Assembly: GCF_041595635.1 (NCBI RefSeq)
Contig: NZ_JBFHJW010000007.1
Location: forward strand, 1 to 64,000
Length of the DNA stretch: 64,000 nucleotides
Reading direction: 5' to 3'
Source: Labilibaculum sp041595635
GTDB taxonomy: Bacteria; Bacteroidota; Bacteroidia; Bacteroidales; Marinifilaceae
Below are positions 1-7,720 of this stretch, in pieces. Position numbers and translations under genes: made by a program. The notes beneath the pieces were generated by a model that was not told where the DNA came from, made no database searches, and saw nothing but the letters and a program-made list of their open reading frames with translations. Position 1 is the first letter of the stretch, and each line of letters begins with the position of its first letter.

Positions 1-1029
1 AATTTTTAAGAATTCTTTCTTCAGCACTAAACCACGATTGCTTTCCTTATGCTCTAAGCGGTGTACTCCTTTAATTCTGCTTTCTCCGGTGCAATGAGCT
101 GCCAGGGCAACTAAAGGAGGAAAAAGGTCAGGACAATGGGTTGCGTCCAGTTCAAAAGCGCGTAAATTATTATTTGTAACCGTTAAATTATTTCCATTCC
201 ATGTAAGCGAAGCACCACATTTTTGTAAAGCATCAAGAATAGCTTTATCGGCCTGATATGAATCGGGATTCATGTGTTCCAGCGTAACACTTCCTTTTAG
301 CGCACCAGCCACTAAAAGGGGAGCCGCGGAACTCCAGTCAGCCTCAATTGTATACTCGGTGGGTTGATAAATTTGATTCCCTTTTATCTGAAAGTCTTCA
401 TAATTCTGATGTTCTATTTCAATACCGAAATGCTTTATCAGATCCAGAGTCATGTTGATGTAAGGAATGCTTTTTAAATTCTTTACTTTTAGAGTCGTAT
501 CCTCTTTCCGCAAGGGCAGAGCCATTAAAAGACCGGTGAGGAATTGTGACCCAAGCGATCCGTCAATTCTTGCAAAATTACTTTTGTAGCCTCCTTTTAT
601 GGTAATGGGTAAGAATCCGTTTCCCGGATTTTCACATTCTATGCCCAGGTTTTCCAGGCCTTCTATAATATTTTGAACGGGCCTTTTTAGGATACTGCCT
701 GTTCCCGTAATTTCCATTTCATCGGGCTTTAGCGCAACAATGGGAGAGAACATTCGCAATGAAAGACCTGATTCTCCTACGTGAATACTTTCAGGAGCTT
801 TGCTTACCTTAGATGTAATCTCTACGGATTTTTCCTTTTTGATGACTTCCGAACCCATTCGCTGAATAATATCTGTTGCCGCATCGGCATCTTCACATTT
901 ACAGGGATTGTGAATTACAGAGTTTCCATTGGCTAACATTGCTGCAGCTAAAGCTCTTTGCATCATGCTTTTTGAGGAAGGTGGTGTCAGGCTTCCTTTA
1001 ATGGTTGAGGATTGGATTCGAACTCTCAT
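1..1029 (-). CDS. aroA: 3-phosphoshikimate 1-carboxyvinyltransferase (EPSP synthase), 3' end cut off
   Basis: Joins PEP to shikimate 3-phosphate, the sixth shikimate-pathway step. The N-terminus carries the phosphate-binding stretch PPSSKSMMQRALAAA, and the last visible part reads THCTGESRIKGVHRLEHKES, typical of the family C-terminal half. About 343 codons are visible. The family is usually a little over 400 residues, so the C-terminus lies outside the window. It starts 11 bp after aroB stops and is the last visible gene of the leftward aromatic operon. ATG at 1029 is the only sensible start. Confidence 0.96.
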   Translation of the reverse strand, partial: MRVRIQSSTIKGSLTPPSSKSMMQRALAAAMLANGNSVIHNPCKCEDADAATDIIQRMGSEVIKKEKSVEITSKVSKAPESIHVGESGLSLRMFSPIVALKPDEMEITGTGSILKRPVQNIIEGLENLGIECENPGNGFLPITIKGGYKSNFARIDGSLGSQFLTGLLMALPLRKEDTTLKVKNLKSIPYINMTLDLIKHFGIEIEHQNYEDFQIKGNQIYQPTEYTIEADWSSAAPLLVAGALKGSVTLEHMNPDSYQADKAILDALQKCGASLTWNGNNLTVTNNNLRAFELDATHCPDLFPPLVALAAHCTGESRIKGVHRLEHKESNRGLVLKKEFLKI

Positions 1030-1040
1030 AATTTTGGCTT

Positions 1041-2084
1041 TTAACGGGTTGATTTAGGATTGGCGCATAGTCCAATCACTCTGGCTTTTAGTTCTTCAAT
1101 AGGAAGGGTAACAATGGTGGCTTCTCCTATTTTTTTGAGTAGAATAAAATCAAGGGTCGATCTGTTCTTCTTTTTGTCTTTGCTTAAATATTGGTTAATT
1201 GTTTCCGCAGAAACCTGATGATCTATTGGTAATTTGAAATCAGTAAGTAGGTCGTTTACTTTTTGAACATCATCGGCACTTAGACCGTTTAATTCCTGAG
1301 ACAATTGGCAGGCTAAATTCATTCCTACCGAAACAGCTTCGCCATGTGTTAAATCTGAATTGTTCTCAATGGCATGACCAATGGTGTGTCCAAAGTTTAG
1401 TTTTTTACGTTCTCCTTTTTCAAAGGGATCGCCTTCTACAACTTCTGTTTTTATAGAAACAGCACGGAATACCAAATCTTCCATCAAATCTGAATCTAGA
1501 TTTAGCAAAGCTTCGCGCTTTTCTTTTAGGAATAGATATAAACTTTCATCTTTGATGAAAGCATGTTTTATTATTTCCCCAAATCCACTACTAAGTTCAC
1601 GTTTTGGGAGGGTTTTTAGCAAAATAGGATCGCAAATTACAAACTTGGGTGGATTAAAAACACCAACCATATTTTTGAGTTTGCCGAAATTAATTCCATT
1701 CTTGCCGCCAACACTAGCATCAACCTGAGAGAGAAGCGAAGTGCTGATAAAACCAAACTCTATGCCTCGCATAAATATTGAAGCCACGAAACCTGTCACA
1801 TCTGAAACTAAACCGCCACCCATTCCAAGTAAAAAACTATTTCTATCGGCTCCTTTATCAAGCAATTGCTCAATAATTTTTTCCATTGTATTCCAGTTCT
1901 TGTTTCCTTCGCCACAACCCATTACGATATAGTCGAATTGGTCGATAAATTCGGAGTAGTGCTCATAGATGTGTTCATCACAAATCAGAAAGCATTTTTT
2001 CTCGGGTAAATAGTTTTTTACTTTGAGATAAGATTCGCCTACATGAATACTACTGTTTTGTTTTTCGATGTATATGCTTTTCAT
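1041..2084 (-). CDS. aroB: 3-dehydroquinate synthase
   Basis: NAD-dependent cyclisation of DAHP to 3-dehydroquinate, the second shikimate step, in the cytoplasm. Visible motifs are the nucleotide-binding GGGLVSDVTGF, the substrate loop DASVGGKNGIN and the metal-ligand motifs HTIGHAIE and HGEAVS. I chose ATG 2084 (protein starting MKSIYIEK, about 347 residues, the usual length). An in-frame ATG at 2135 would add 17 residues with no family counterpart. It lies between aroF-aroQ and aroA on the same strand with short gaps, so it is probably cotranscribed and under the attenuators upstream of the operon. Confidence 0.96.
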   Translation of the reverse strand: MKSIYIEKQNSSIHVGESYLKVKNYLPEKKCFLICDEHIYEHYSEFIDQFDYIVMGCGEGNKNWNTMEKIIEQLLDKGADRNSFLLGMGGGLVSDVTGFVASIFMRGIEFGFISTSLLSQVDASVGGKNGINFGKLKNMVGVFNPPKFVICDPILLKTLPKRELSSGFGEIIKHAFIKDESLYLFLKEKREALLNLDSDLMEDLVFRAVSIKTEVVEGDPFEKGERKKLNFGHTIGHAIENNSDLTHGEAVSVGMNLACQLSQELNGLSADDVQKVNDLLTDFKLPIDHQVSAETINQYLSKDKKKNRSTLDFILLKKIGEATIVTLPIEELKARVIGLCANPKSTR

Positions 2085-2158
2085 ATTTTCTAAAGAGATT
2101 TGAGATAAAAGATAGTAGAGGGAGAAAAATTTCATCTCTACTATCTCAAAGCTAAATA

Positions 2159-3244
2159 TTATGAGTTCATAATTTCTTCCTGCTGATTGATTGATTCCTG
2201 GTGAATTGCTTTAAATAAATTGGTGATGAATTGCTCGCTAAAGCCTTTCTTTTGTCCATTTATCATGCTTTTTTCAACAATGGCACCCCATCTTTTGTTC
2301 TGCAAAACGGTAATGTTATTCTCTTTTTTGTAGTGACCGATGGTTTTAGCAATTTGCATACGGTTAGCAAGTAGTTCTAATAATTTCTCGTCGAAATCAT
2401 CAATTAAATGACGAAGTTCTCCAAGTGTGTTGTCAACTAATTCGTTTGAGCTATCATGATCACGAAGCACTAAGTTGGATAAAAGTTCTTTGAGTGCCAT
2501 AGGTGTTAATTGCTGTTTGGCATCACTCCAGGCTTCTTCTGGTTTGCAGTGTGATTCAATAATTAAACCTTCGTAGTTCAAATCCATCGATTTTTGGGTC
2601 ACTTCAGCAAGTAAATCGCGATCTCCGGTAATGTGACTAGGGTCGCAAAAGATAGGAAGTTGAGGCATTCTTCTCTTCAACTCAATTGGAATTTGCCATT
2701 GAGGATCATTTCTGTATTTCTGTTTTTGGTAGGTTGAGAATCCTCTGTGAATAGCAGCTAATCTTGTCAATCCAACGGCATGTAATCTTTCGATAGCACC
2801 CATCCAAAGTTCCAAATCTGGGTTGATTGGATTTTTTACCAATACAGGAATATCATGTCCTCGTAATGCATCAGCAATTTCTTGCACGGCAAATGGATTT
2901 ACGGTAGTTCTTGCTCCAATCCATAAGATATCTACTCCAGCACCTAAAGCCAACTCAACGTGTCTGGCGTTGGCAACTTCGGTAGCAGTAAGTAGTCCTG
3001 TTTCTTCTTTTACTTTTTGTAACCAAATTAATCCTTTGGCACCAATTCCTTCAAAACTGTTCGGACGGGTACGTGGTTTCCAAATTCCCGCGCGGAAAAT
3101 CGGTATCCCGGCAGCTTTAATTCCGCGTGCTGCTTCCAATACTTGTTCCTCTGTCTCTGCACTGCATGGTCCACCAATTACTAAAGGGCGTGTGCTATGC
3201 TCAATTGGCCAGCTGCTAAGGTCCTTAATTTCCAAATTCTTCAT
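2159..3244 (-). CDS. aroF: Bifunctional 3-deoxy-7-phosphoheptulonate synthase / chorismate mutase (type II)
   Basis: Catalyses the entry step of the shikimate pathway (PEP plus erythrose 4-phosphate to DAHP) and the chorismate-to-prephenate branch step. Residues 1 to about 265 are the DAHP synthase barrel, with GGPCSAE near residue 25 and RAGIWKPRTRPNSFEG near residue 51. Residues about 270-361 are an AroQ helical domain (LGELRHLIDDFDEKLLELL, then KTIGHYKKEN). This fusion is established in Bacteroidota. Coupling the mutase to the first enzyme allows prephenate or the aromatic end products to control flux. Its neighbours are tyrA upstream and aroB downstream. Confidence 0.95.
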   Translation of the reverse strand: MKNLEIKDLSSWPIEHSTRPLVIGGPCSAETEEQVLEAARGIKAAGIPIFRAGIWKPRTRPNSFEGIGAKGLIWLQKVKEETGLLTATEVANARHVELALGAGVDILWIGARTTVNPFAVQEIADALRGHDIPVLVKNPINPDLELWMGAIERLHAVGLTRLAAIHRGFSTYQKQKYRNDPQWQIPIELKRRMPQLPIFCDPSHITGDRDLLAEVTQKSMDLNYEGLIIESHCKPEEAWSDAKQQLTPMALKELLSNLVLRDHDSSNELVDNTLGELRHLIDDFDEKLLELLANRMQIAKTIGHYKKENNITVLQNKRWGAIVEKSMINGQKKGFSEQFITNLFKAIHQESINQQEEIMNS

Positions 3245-3311
3245 TGTATACTGTTTTTTTACTCTTTTTTCGAGTGATTAAAAATATGGTTTCTTATTTT
3301 AGATTGTGAAA

Positions 3312-4211
3312 TTAAGCTCTTGTCCTAATCTCTGTTGATTTTGCTATTGTTTCTTTTTCGTTTTTTTCTTTCTGATCAAGAACTCTTCTTATGTCGTTGG
3401 CTTCAGAAATTAAATCGCTCACACCTTGAAAATTATCCTCTTCAATTAAATCTTTAAATTGTTGAAGTGTGTCGATGTATTTTTGAAGTACTTTGCCAAC
3501 ATTTTTTTTATTTTGCTGAAAAATAGGTGTCCACATATCTGCAGAACTTTTTGCCAAACGAACTGTGGAATCAAATCCACCACTTGCCAATTCGAAAATG
3601 TGCTTGTCGGCTTTTTCTTTGTGCAATACAGTTAGTGATAGGGCAAAAGCACTGATATGCGATAAATGAGACACGTAAGCGGTTTGTCTGTCGTGCACTT
3701 CCGCATCCATAAAAACACATCTCATTCTCAGGCAATGAAACATATCAGTGATTAGGCTGACTGCTTTTTTATCTGAATCTTCAGGATTACAAATAATAGA
3801 GCATTTCCCATCGAATAATCCTGAATGTGCTGCCTGTGGACCCGAAAATTCGGTACCTGCCATAGGGTGAGCTGGCACAAACTGCTTTCTTTTGGGATGA
3901 TTGGCAATGGATTCAATTAATTGTTCTTTTGTTGATCCCAAATCACTTACGATTTGATTATCGATTAAATCCATAATGCTTGGCAATGTCTTTATGCAGG
4001 CATCAACAGGAATGGCCAAAAGAATCAGGTCGGAGTTCGTAACTGCTGTTTTTAAATCTTGAATTTCATCAATTAGGCCTAATTTTTTAGCCGAGTGAGC
4101 ATTCAAAGAATTGTTATCAACTCCAATTACTTTACCTACAAATCCTCTTTTCTTTAGGTCAAGAGCTATTGAGCCCCCAATTAATCCTAATCCTATTACT
4201 GAAAGTATCAT
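3312..4211 (-). CDS. tyrA: Prephenate dehydrogenase
   Basis: Oxidatively decarboxylates prephenate to 4-hydroxyphenylpyruvate, committing flux to tyrosine. The N-terminus has the Rossmann dinucleotide motif GLGLIGGS (residues 7-14). The conserved HPMAGTEFSGP segment follows near residue 115, and the C-terminal half is the all-helical dimerisation domain. At 299 residues it is a monofunctional TyrA without chorismate mutase or ACT domain, which fits the mutase being fused to DAHP synthase next door. The gap to the upstream aminotransferase is 15 bp, so cotranscription is very likely. Confidence 0.94.
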   Translation of the reverse strand: MILSVIGLGLIGGSIALDLKKRGFVGKVIGVDNNSLNAHSAKKLGLIDEIQDLKTAVTNSDLILLAIPVDACIKTLPSIMDLIDNQIVSDLGSTKEQLIESIANHPKRKQFVPAHPMAGTEFSGPQAAHSGLFDGKCSIICNPEDSDKKAVSLITDMFHCLRMRCVFMDAEVHDRQTAYVSHLSHISAFALSLTVLHKEKADKHIFELASGGFDSTVRLAKSSADMWTPIFQQNKKNVGKVLQKYIDTLQQFKDLIEEDNFQGVSDLISEANDIRRVLDQKEKNEKETIAKSTEIRTRA

Positions 4212-4226
4212 CGTTTTGATTTTTAT

Positions 4227-5381
4227 CTAGTTTTCTTTAATTCTATCTATAGCTTCTTGAATAAGCGCTTCGCTACTGCAAAGTGAGATGCGAATGTATT
4301 TGTCTCCCTGATCGCCAAATATGCCTCCTGGTGTAATAAATACTCTCGATTCTTTTAAAATTTTGTCACTTAGCTCGTAGCTATCCTTGTATTTGTTGGG
4401 AATAGCAGCCCATACAAACATACCAGCTTGATCTTCTCTAGGAGTACAACCAATCAGATTCATTAGCTTGAAAACTAATTTTCGTCTTATTTTATACGTG
4501 GCGTTTATTGAATCGTACCAGCTCTGATCTTGTGAAAGAGCTTTAACTGCTGCTTGTTGAATAGGGTAGAACATACCTGAATCCATATTTGTTTTTACCT
4601 TTAAAACAGGTTCAAGTAATTCGGCTTTTCCACATATCATCCCAACTCTCCAACCTGGCATGTTGTGCGATTTACTAAGTGAGTTTAATTCTATGCAACA
4701 TTCTTTGGCACCATCAATACTCATAATACTCAGGGGCGAATCGTTCAGAATAAAACCATAAGGATTATCATTTACAATTAGAATCTCATGTTTTAAACCG
4801 AAAGCAACTACCTTTTCGAATAGTTCTTTGCTTGCTCTAGCTCCAGTTGGCATGTGCGGATAGTTGATCCACATGATTTTTACCTTGCTAAGGTCTTTTT
4901 TTTCCAATTCTTCAAAATCAGGATAATAGTTGTTCTCCTCAAACAAAGGATAAGAAACTATTTTACCGCCAAGTAGGTTTGTTACAGATGTATAAGTAGG
5001 ATAGGATGGATTCGGAATTAAAACCTCTTCGCCTTCATTTAAATAGGCCAGAGAGGTGATCATGATTCCTTCTTTTGATCCCATTAAAGGTAAAATTTCC
5101 TTGGCCGGATTTAAATCTACCTTGAAAAAAGTCTTGTACCATTTCGAGAAAGCTTCCCGTAAGGCTGGAATTCCCTGGTATGATTGGTAACCATGACTCA
5201 TTGGATGAGAACAGGCTTCCTTAAGCATTCCCCAAGTATTCTCCGAAGGAGACATATCAGGATTGCCAATTCCCAAATTAAGAACTTTTACTTCCCCCTC
5301 GTTCATGCGTGCTATTTCTTTTAGTTTTAGTGAGAAATAGTATTCTTTTACGCCTTGGGTTCTGTTTGCTGCTTGAATCAT
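4227..5381 (-). CDS. Pyridoxal-phosphate aminotransferase, class I/II, probably aromatic
   Basis: Fold-type I PLP aminotransferase of 384 residues. The PLP lysine lies in LNSLSKSHNMPGWRVG, and NPYGFILND and PNPSYPTYTS are typical of the class. Genomic position suggests that it transaminates 4-hydroxyphenylpyruvate and/or phenylpyruvate as the last step to Tyr and Phe. That substrate is inferred, since LL-diaminopimelate and alanine aminotransferases look alike. It is the first gene of the operon, beginning about 32 bp after the T-run of the second attenuator, so it is the direct target of that switch. No prephenate dehydratase precedes it. Confidence 0.85.
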   Translation of the reverse strand: MIQAANRTQGVKEYYFSLKLKEIARMNEGEVKVLNLGIGNPDMSPSENTWGMLKEACSHPMSHGYQSYQGIPALREAFSKWYKTFFKVDLNPAKEILPLMGSKEGIMITSLAYLNEGEEVLIPNPSYPTYTSVTNLLGGKIVSYPLFEENNYYPDFEELEKKDLSKVKIMWINYPHMPTGARASKELFEKVVAFGLKHEILIVNDNPYGFILNDSPLSIMSIDGAKECCIELNSLSKSHNMPGWRVGMICGKAELLEPVLKVKTNMDSGMFYPIQQAAVKALSQDQSWYDSINATYKIRRKLVFKLMNLIGCTPREDQAGMFVWAAIPNKYKDSYELSDKILKESRVFITPGGIFGDQGDKYIRISLCSSEALIQEAIDRIKEN

Positions 5382-5413
5382 TATTGTTGTGGTTAAAATT
5401 TTGGTTTTGTTTC

Positions 5414-5444
5414 AAAAAAAAATCCTACTCGTTTTGAGCAGGAT
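5414..5444 (-). terminator. Attenuator terminator 2 of the aro operon
   Basis: On the minus strand, ATCCTGCTC and GAGTAGGAT form a 9-bp stem (one G-U pair) with a five-base loop, followed by a run of nine T. This is a strong intrinsic terminator lying between leader peptide 2 and the aminotransferase gene. Its 5' arm can instead pair with GCAGGAT at 5482-5488, inside the end of the leader peptide frame. An inner TTATAC/GTATAA pairing would extend that alternative hairpin. The two folds are mutually exclusive, as expected for ribosome-stalling attenuation. Confidence 0.88.
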
Positions 5445-5461
5445 CATGGTTATACTTTTTC

Positions 5462-5554
5462 TTAAAAATTAGGTATAAGGCATCCTGCCCGGTCACTTGC
5501 GTTGAACCAGAAATAAAAATAATAATATCGGAATGCTAATCCTGAATTTTTCAT
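5462..5554 (-). CDS. Leader peptide 2, Phe/Tyr-rich (30 residues)
   Basis: Short frame on the minus strand from ATG at 5554 to TAA at 5462-5464. It contains the run FRYYYFYFWF: five Phe, four Tyr and one Trp in 30 residues. It ends about 17 bases before the terminator 2 stem. Scarcity of charged tRNA-Tyr or tRNA-Phe would stall the ribosome in this run and leave GCAGGAT free to sequester the terminator arm. The composition, position and alternative pairing are seen in the sequence. The regulatory role is inferred from the classical attenuation mechanism. The peptide itself is probably not functional. Confidence 0.85.
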   Translation of the reverse strand: MKNSGLAFRYYYFYFWFNASDRAGCLIPNF

Positions 5555-5569
5555 TGTTCTATTTTATAT

Positions 5570-5597
5570 AAAAAAAATCTTGCCGTTAAGGCAAGAT
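5570..5597 (-). terminator. Attenuator terminator 1 of the aro operon
   Basis: On the minus strand, ATCTTGCC and GGCAAGAT form a perfect 8-bp stem with loop TTAAC, followed by eight T. It sits between leader peptide 1 and leader peptide 2. A competing arm, GGGCAAGA (5634-5641), begins directly after the stop codon of leader 1 and can pair with TCTTGCC of the terminator. An inner ATGTA/TACAT pairing supports this. The architecture is the same as attenuator 2, placed upstream of it in series. Confidence 0.85.
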
Positions 5598-5641
5598 TTT
5601 TAAATGTATCTGTTCGATTTGTTACATATCAATTCTTGCCC

Positions 5642-5725
5642 TTATCGTTGTGGATAATAGTAATACCAAAAGTAATAAAAGTAAGTACTGAAAGTTTTCA
5701 TGTGATAAATCAATTGTTTTCTCAT
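5642..5725 (-). CDS. Leader peptide 1, Tyr-rich (19 or 27 residues)
   Basis: Minus-strand frame ending with TAA at 5642-5644. Two in-frame ATGs are possible: 5725 (27 residues) or 5701 (19 residues, starting MKTFST). The core is TYFYYFWYYYY, which gives seven Tyr, three Phe and one Trp in the short form. It ends immediately before the antiterminator arm. A -7-like box lies about 36 bases upstream of the first ATG, so this would be the first translated element of the aro operon mRNA. The control function is inferred from composition and structure. Confidence 0.83.
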   Translation of the reverse strand: MRKQLIYHMKTFSTYFYYFWYYYYPQR

Positions 5726-5761
5726 TGTCTGCTTCAAATGTAGGAATTATTTCTTATCCTG

Positions 5762-5769
5762 CAAATCTA
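5762..5769 (-). promoter_or_regulatory. Probable -7 promoter box of the aro operon
   Basis: The minus strand reads TAGATTTG, an exact match to the Bacteroidota -7 consensus TAnnTTTG. It lies about 36 bases upstream of the first ATG of leader peptide 1. I do not see a convincing -33 TTTG at the usual distance, so confidence is moderate. The same octamer serves the divergent trp promoter. Confidence 0.5.
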
Positions 5770-6086
5770 TTTTTCAGTCTTCATAAAATGATAACGATTG
5801 AATAAGGAAAGGTGAATAGTCAAAGTACTTGTGAAAGTAGGTGTTGCGTTCTTTTTTAGGCTATATTAATATTTAATTGGCTAGGTGTTTAATTTAATGG
5901 TCAGAACATTATTAAAGAGTTTTTCTAAAACAATTCTCTCATTTAAAAAGAAGGCTTTTGTGGTTAAAAGAGAAAGGATTCATGAAGATAAAAAATATTT
6001 AAAAAAAATATTTTGATTTAATCAGTTGATTATTAGTATTGAAAGTTGTTTTTGTAGGAGGGGAGGAACTGGTTCCTGAATTTCGA

Positions 6087-6119
6087 TTTGGAATTTCAAT
6101 AAATAATTAATTAGATTTG
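6087..6119 (+). promoter_or_regulatory. Probable trp operon promoter (Bacteroidota sigma type)
   Basis: TTTG at 6087-6090 and TAGATTTG at 6112-6119, separated by 21 bases, match the -33/-7 arrangement of Bacteroidota housekeeping promoters. Transcription would begin near 6126, about 14 bases before the leader peptide ATG at 6140. Confidence 0.6.
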
Positions 6120-6139
6120 TAACAAGAAAAAAGAAAGAT

Positions 6140-6229
6140 ATGATTGGAATGATTAAAACATATTGGTGGTGGCACAGCTATAATCTCTCGAACCAGAGCA
6201 GAAGTGATTCCCCTATGTGTAAAAATTAG
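6140..6229 (+). CDS. trpL: trp operon leader peptide (29 residues, three Trp in a row)
   Basis: Frame from ATG 6140 (or the in-frame ATG 6149) to TAG at 6227-6229. Near its start it reads TYWWWHSY, with three consecutive TGG codons flanked by Tyr. It is followed 26 bases later by a strong intrinsic terminator and then by trpE. This is the standard layout of a tryptophan attenuator. The peptide and terminator are plain in the sequence. I could not resolve a clean antiterminator pairing by eye. TrpL is used here as a functional name, not as a claim of homology to the enterobacterial peptide. Confidence 0.87.
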   Translation: MIGMIKTYWWWHSYNLSNQSRSDSPMCKN

Positions 6230-6255
6230 TTCATTTTAATATAACGAACAAAGCA

Positions 6256-6292
6256 AGCGGTCTACTGATACTCAGTAGATCGCTTTTTTTTT
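6256..6292 (+). terminator. trp attenuator terminator
   Basis: The arms at 6256-6268 and 6272-6284 form a 13-bp stem (AGCGGTCTACTGA with TCAGTAGATCGCT, one G-U pair) with a three-base loop and a run of eight to nine T. It lies just upstream of trpE. It would stop transcription when tryptophan is plentiful and the leader peptide is translated without delay. Confidence 0.88.
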
Positions 6293-6316
6293 GACTTGAA
6301 TTTAACGATTAGCCAA

Positions 6317-7717
6317 ATGATAAAATTTAACTACCTGAAAAAAGAAATGCTAGCCGATGTAATTACTCCGGTAAGCATGTATTTAAAATTGCGTGATCGA
6401 TTTCCCGGTGCAATTTTATTGGAGAGTTCGGATTACCACAGTCCGGAAAATGCAAGCTCCTTTATCGCTTTAGATCCCATAGCCAGTATTACATTGAAAG
6501 ATGGACAACTGATTGAGGAGATTGAAGGTAAAAAAGAAATTTGCAAGGCAAGGGGAAAAGGAAAACGCTTTGTTTCCAACAAATTGAAAGGTTTTGTCAA
6601 TCAGTTCGATTTGGAAGGCAAAGAGAATGTTGCCAAGGCAAATGCTCTTTTTGGCTATACCACATTCGATGCAGTACCCTTTTTCGAGGATTTGAATTTT
6701 AACTTGGAGAAAAAGCAATCAGGTATTCCTCAAATGTGTTACTCTCTCTACCGGTTTATTATTGAAGTGAATCATTTTAATAATACTCTGATGGTGATTG
6801 AGTTGGTAAAAGATGGAGAAGCTTCAAGAATTCATGAGGTGACGGATTTGTTACGAAACCGAAATCTGCCTGCTTTTACCTTTAATTTGGAAGGCGAAGA
6901 GCAAACCAATATGGATGACGATGCTTTTAAGAGTTTGGTAACGAAAGGAAAACAGCATTGTAGACGGGGTGATGTTTTTCAAATTGTTCTTTCTCGTCAG
7001 TTTTCGCAAAAATATAAAGGGGATGATTTTAATTTGTATCGCGCCTTGCGATCGGTTAATCCATCTCCTTACCTGTTTTATTTCGATTACGGATCTTTCC
7101 GGATCATGGGATCATCGCCCGAGGCACAAATCGAAATAAAAAATAAGAAGGCCTATATTCACCCAATTGCAGGAACTTTTCGAAGAACTGGCGATGCAGT
7201 AAAAGATGTTGAGTTGGCCAATGAGTTATTGAAGGATGAAAAGGAGAAGGCTGAACATGTGATGCTGGTAGATTTGGCAAGAAATGACCTGAGCCGCGAT
7301 GCACAAAATATAAAGGTAGAGACCTTTTGCGAGGTGCAGTATTTTTCTCATGTAATTCACCTAGTGTCGAAGGTGTCGGGTGAACTGCCCGATGATTATA
7401 ATCCTTTTCAATTGGTTGGAGATACCTTTCCTGCAGGAACTCTATCGGGTGCACCTAAATACAGAGCTATGGAATTGATCGATCAGTACGAACCTACAGC
7501 ACGAGGTTTTTATGGCGGATGCATTGGATCTCTCGGCTTTAATGGTGAAGTTAACCAGGCTATCATGATTCGCAGTTTCATGAGTAAAGATAATTGTTTG
7601 TATTATCAGGCAGGAGCCGGTGTGGTTGAGAAATCGAAAGAGGAGAATGAGTTAAACGAAGTGAGTAATAAATTAGCAGCCTTGCGAAAAGCAATGGAAT
7701 TGGCACAAAATATATAG
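6317..7717 (+). CDS. trpE: Anthranilate synthase component I
   Basis: Converts chorismate to anthranilate using ammonia supplied by TrpG. About 466 residues from ATG 6317. The N-terminal half holds ILLESSDYHS, which corresponds to the LLESS tryptophan feedback-binding motif. The chorismate-binding C-terminal half shows GSSPEAQ, PIAGTFRRTGD, VDLARNDLSR and TLSGAPKYRAME. A TTG at 6296 would give a longer frame but lies right behind the attenuator T-run. It is the first structural gene of the trp operon, with trpG following after 3 bp. Confidence 0.96.
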   Translation: MIKFNYLKKEMLADVITPVSMYLKLRDRFPGAILLESSDYHSPENASSFIALDPIASITLKDGQLIEEIEGKKEICKARGKGKRFVSNKLKGFVNQFDLEGKENVAKANALFGYTTFDAVPFFEDLNFNLEKKQSGIPQMCYSLYRFIIEVNHFNNTLMVIELVKDGEASRIHEVTDLLRNRNLPAFTFNLEGEEQTNMDDDAFKSLVTKGKQHCRRGDVFQIVLSRQFSQKYKGDDFNLYRALRSVNPSPYLFYFDYGSFRIMGSSPEAQIEIKNKKAYIHPIAGTFRRTGDAVKDVELANELLKDEKEKAEHVMLVDLARNDLSRDAQNIKVETFCEVQYFSHVIHLVSKVSGELPDDYNPFQLVGDTFPAGTLSGAPKYRAMELIDQYEPTARGFYGGCIGSLGFNGEVNQAIMIRSFMSKDNCLYYQAGAGVVEKSKEENELNEVSNKLAALRKAMELAQNI

Positions 7718-7720
7718 GTT

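Noticed and set aside
5897..6016. 39-codon basic frame (MVRTLLKSF...) upstream of the trp promoter
   Set aside because: No homologue recognised, no upstream promoter or downstream terminator, and a composition expected from AT-rich DNA. Could be a real small protein but the sequence alone does not support it.
6296..6316. TTG start for trpE
   Set aside because: It lies four bases after the attenuator T-run, and ATG 6317 matches the usual TrpE length.
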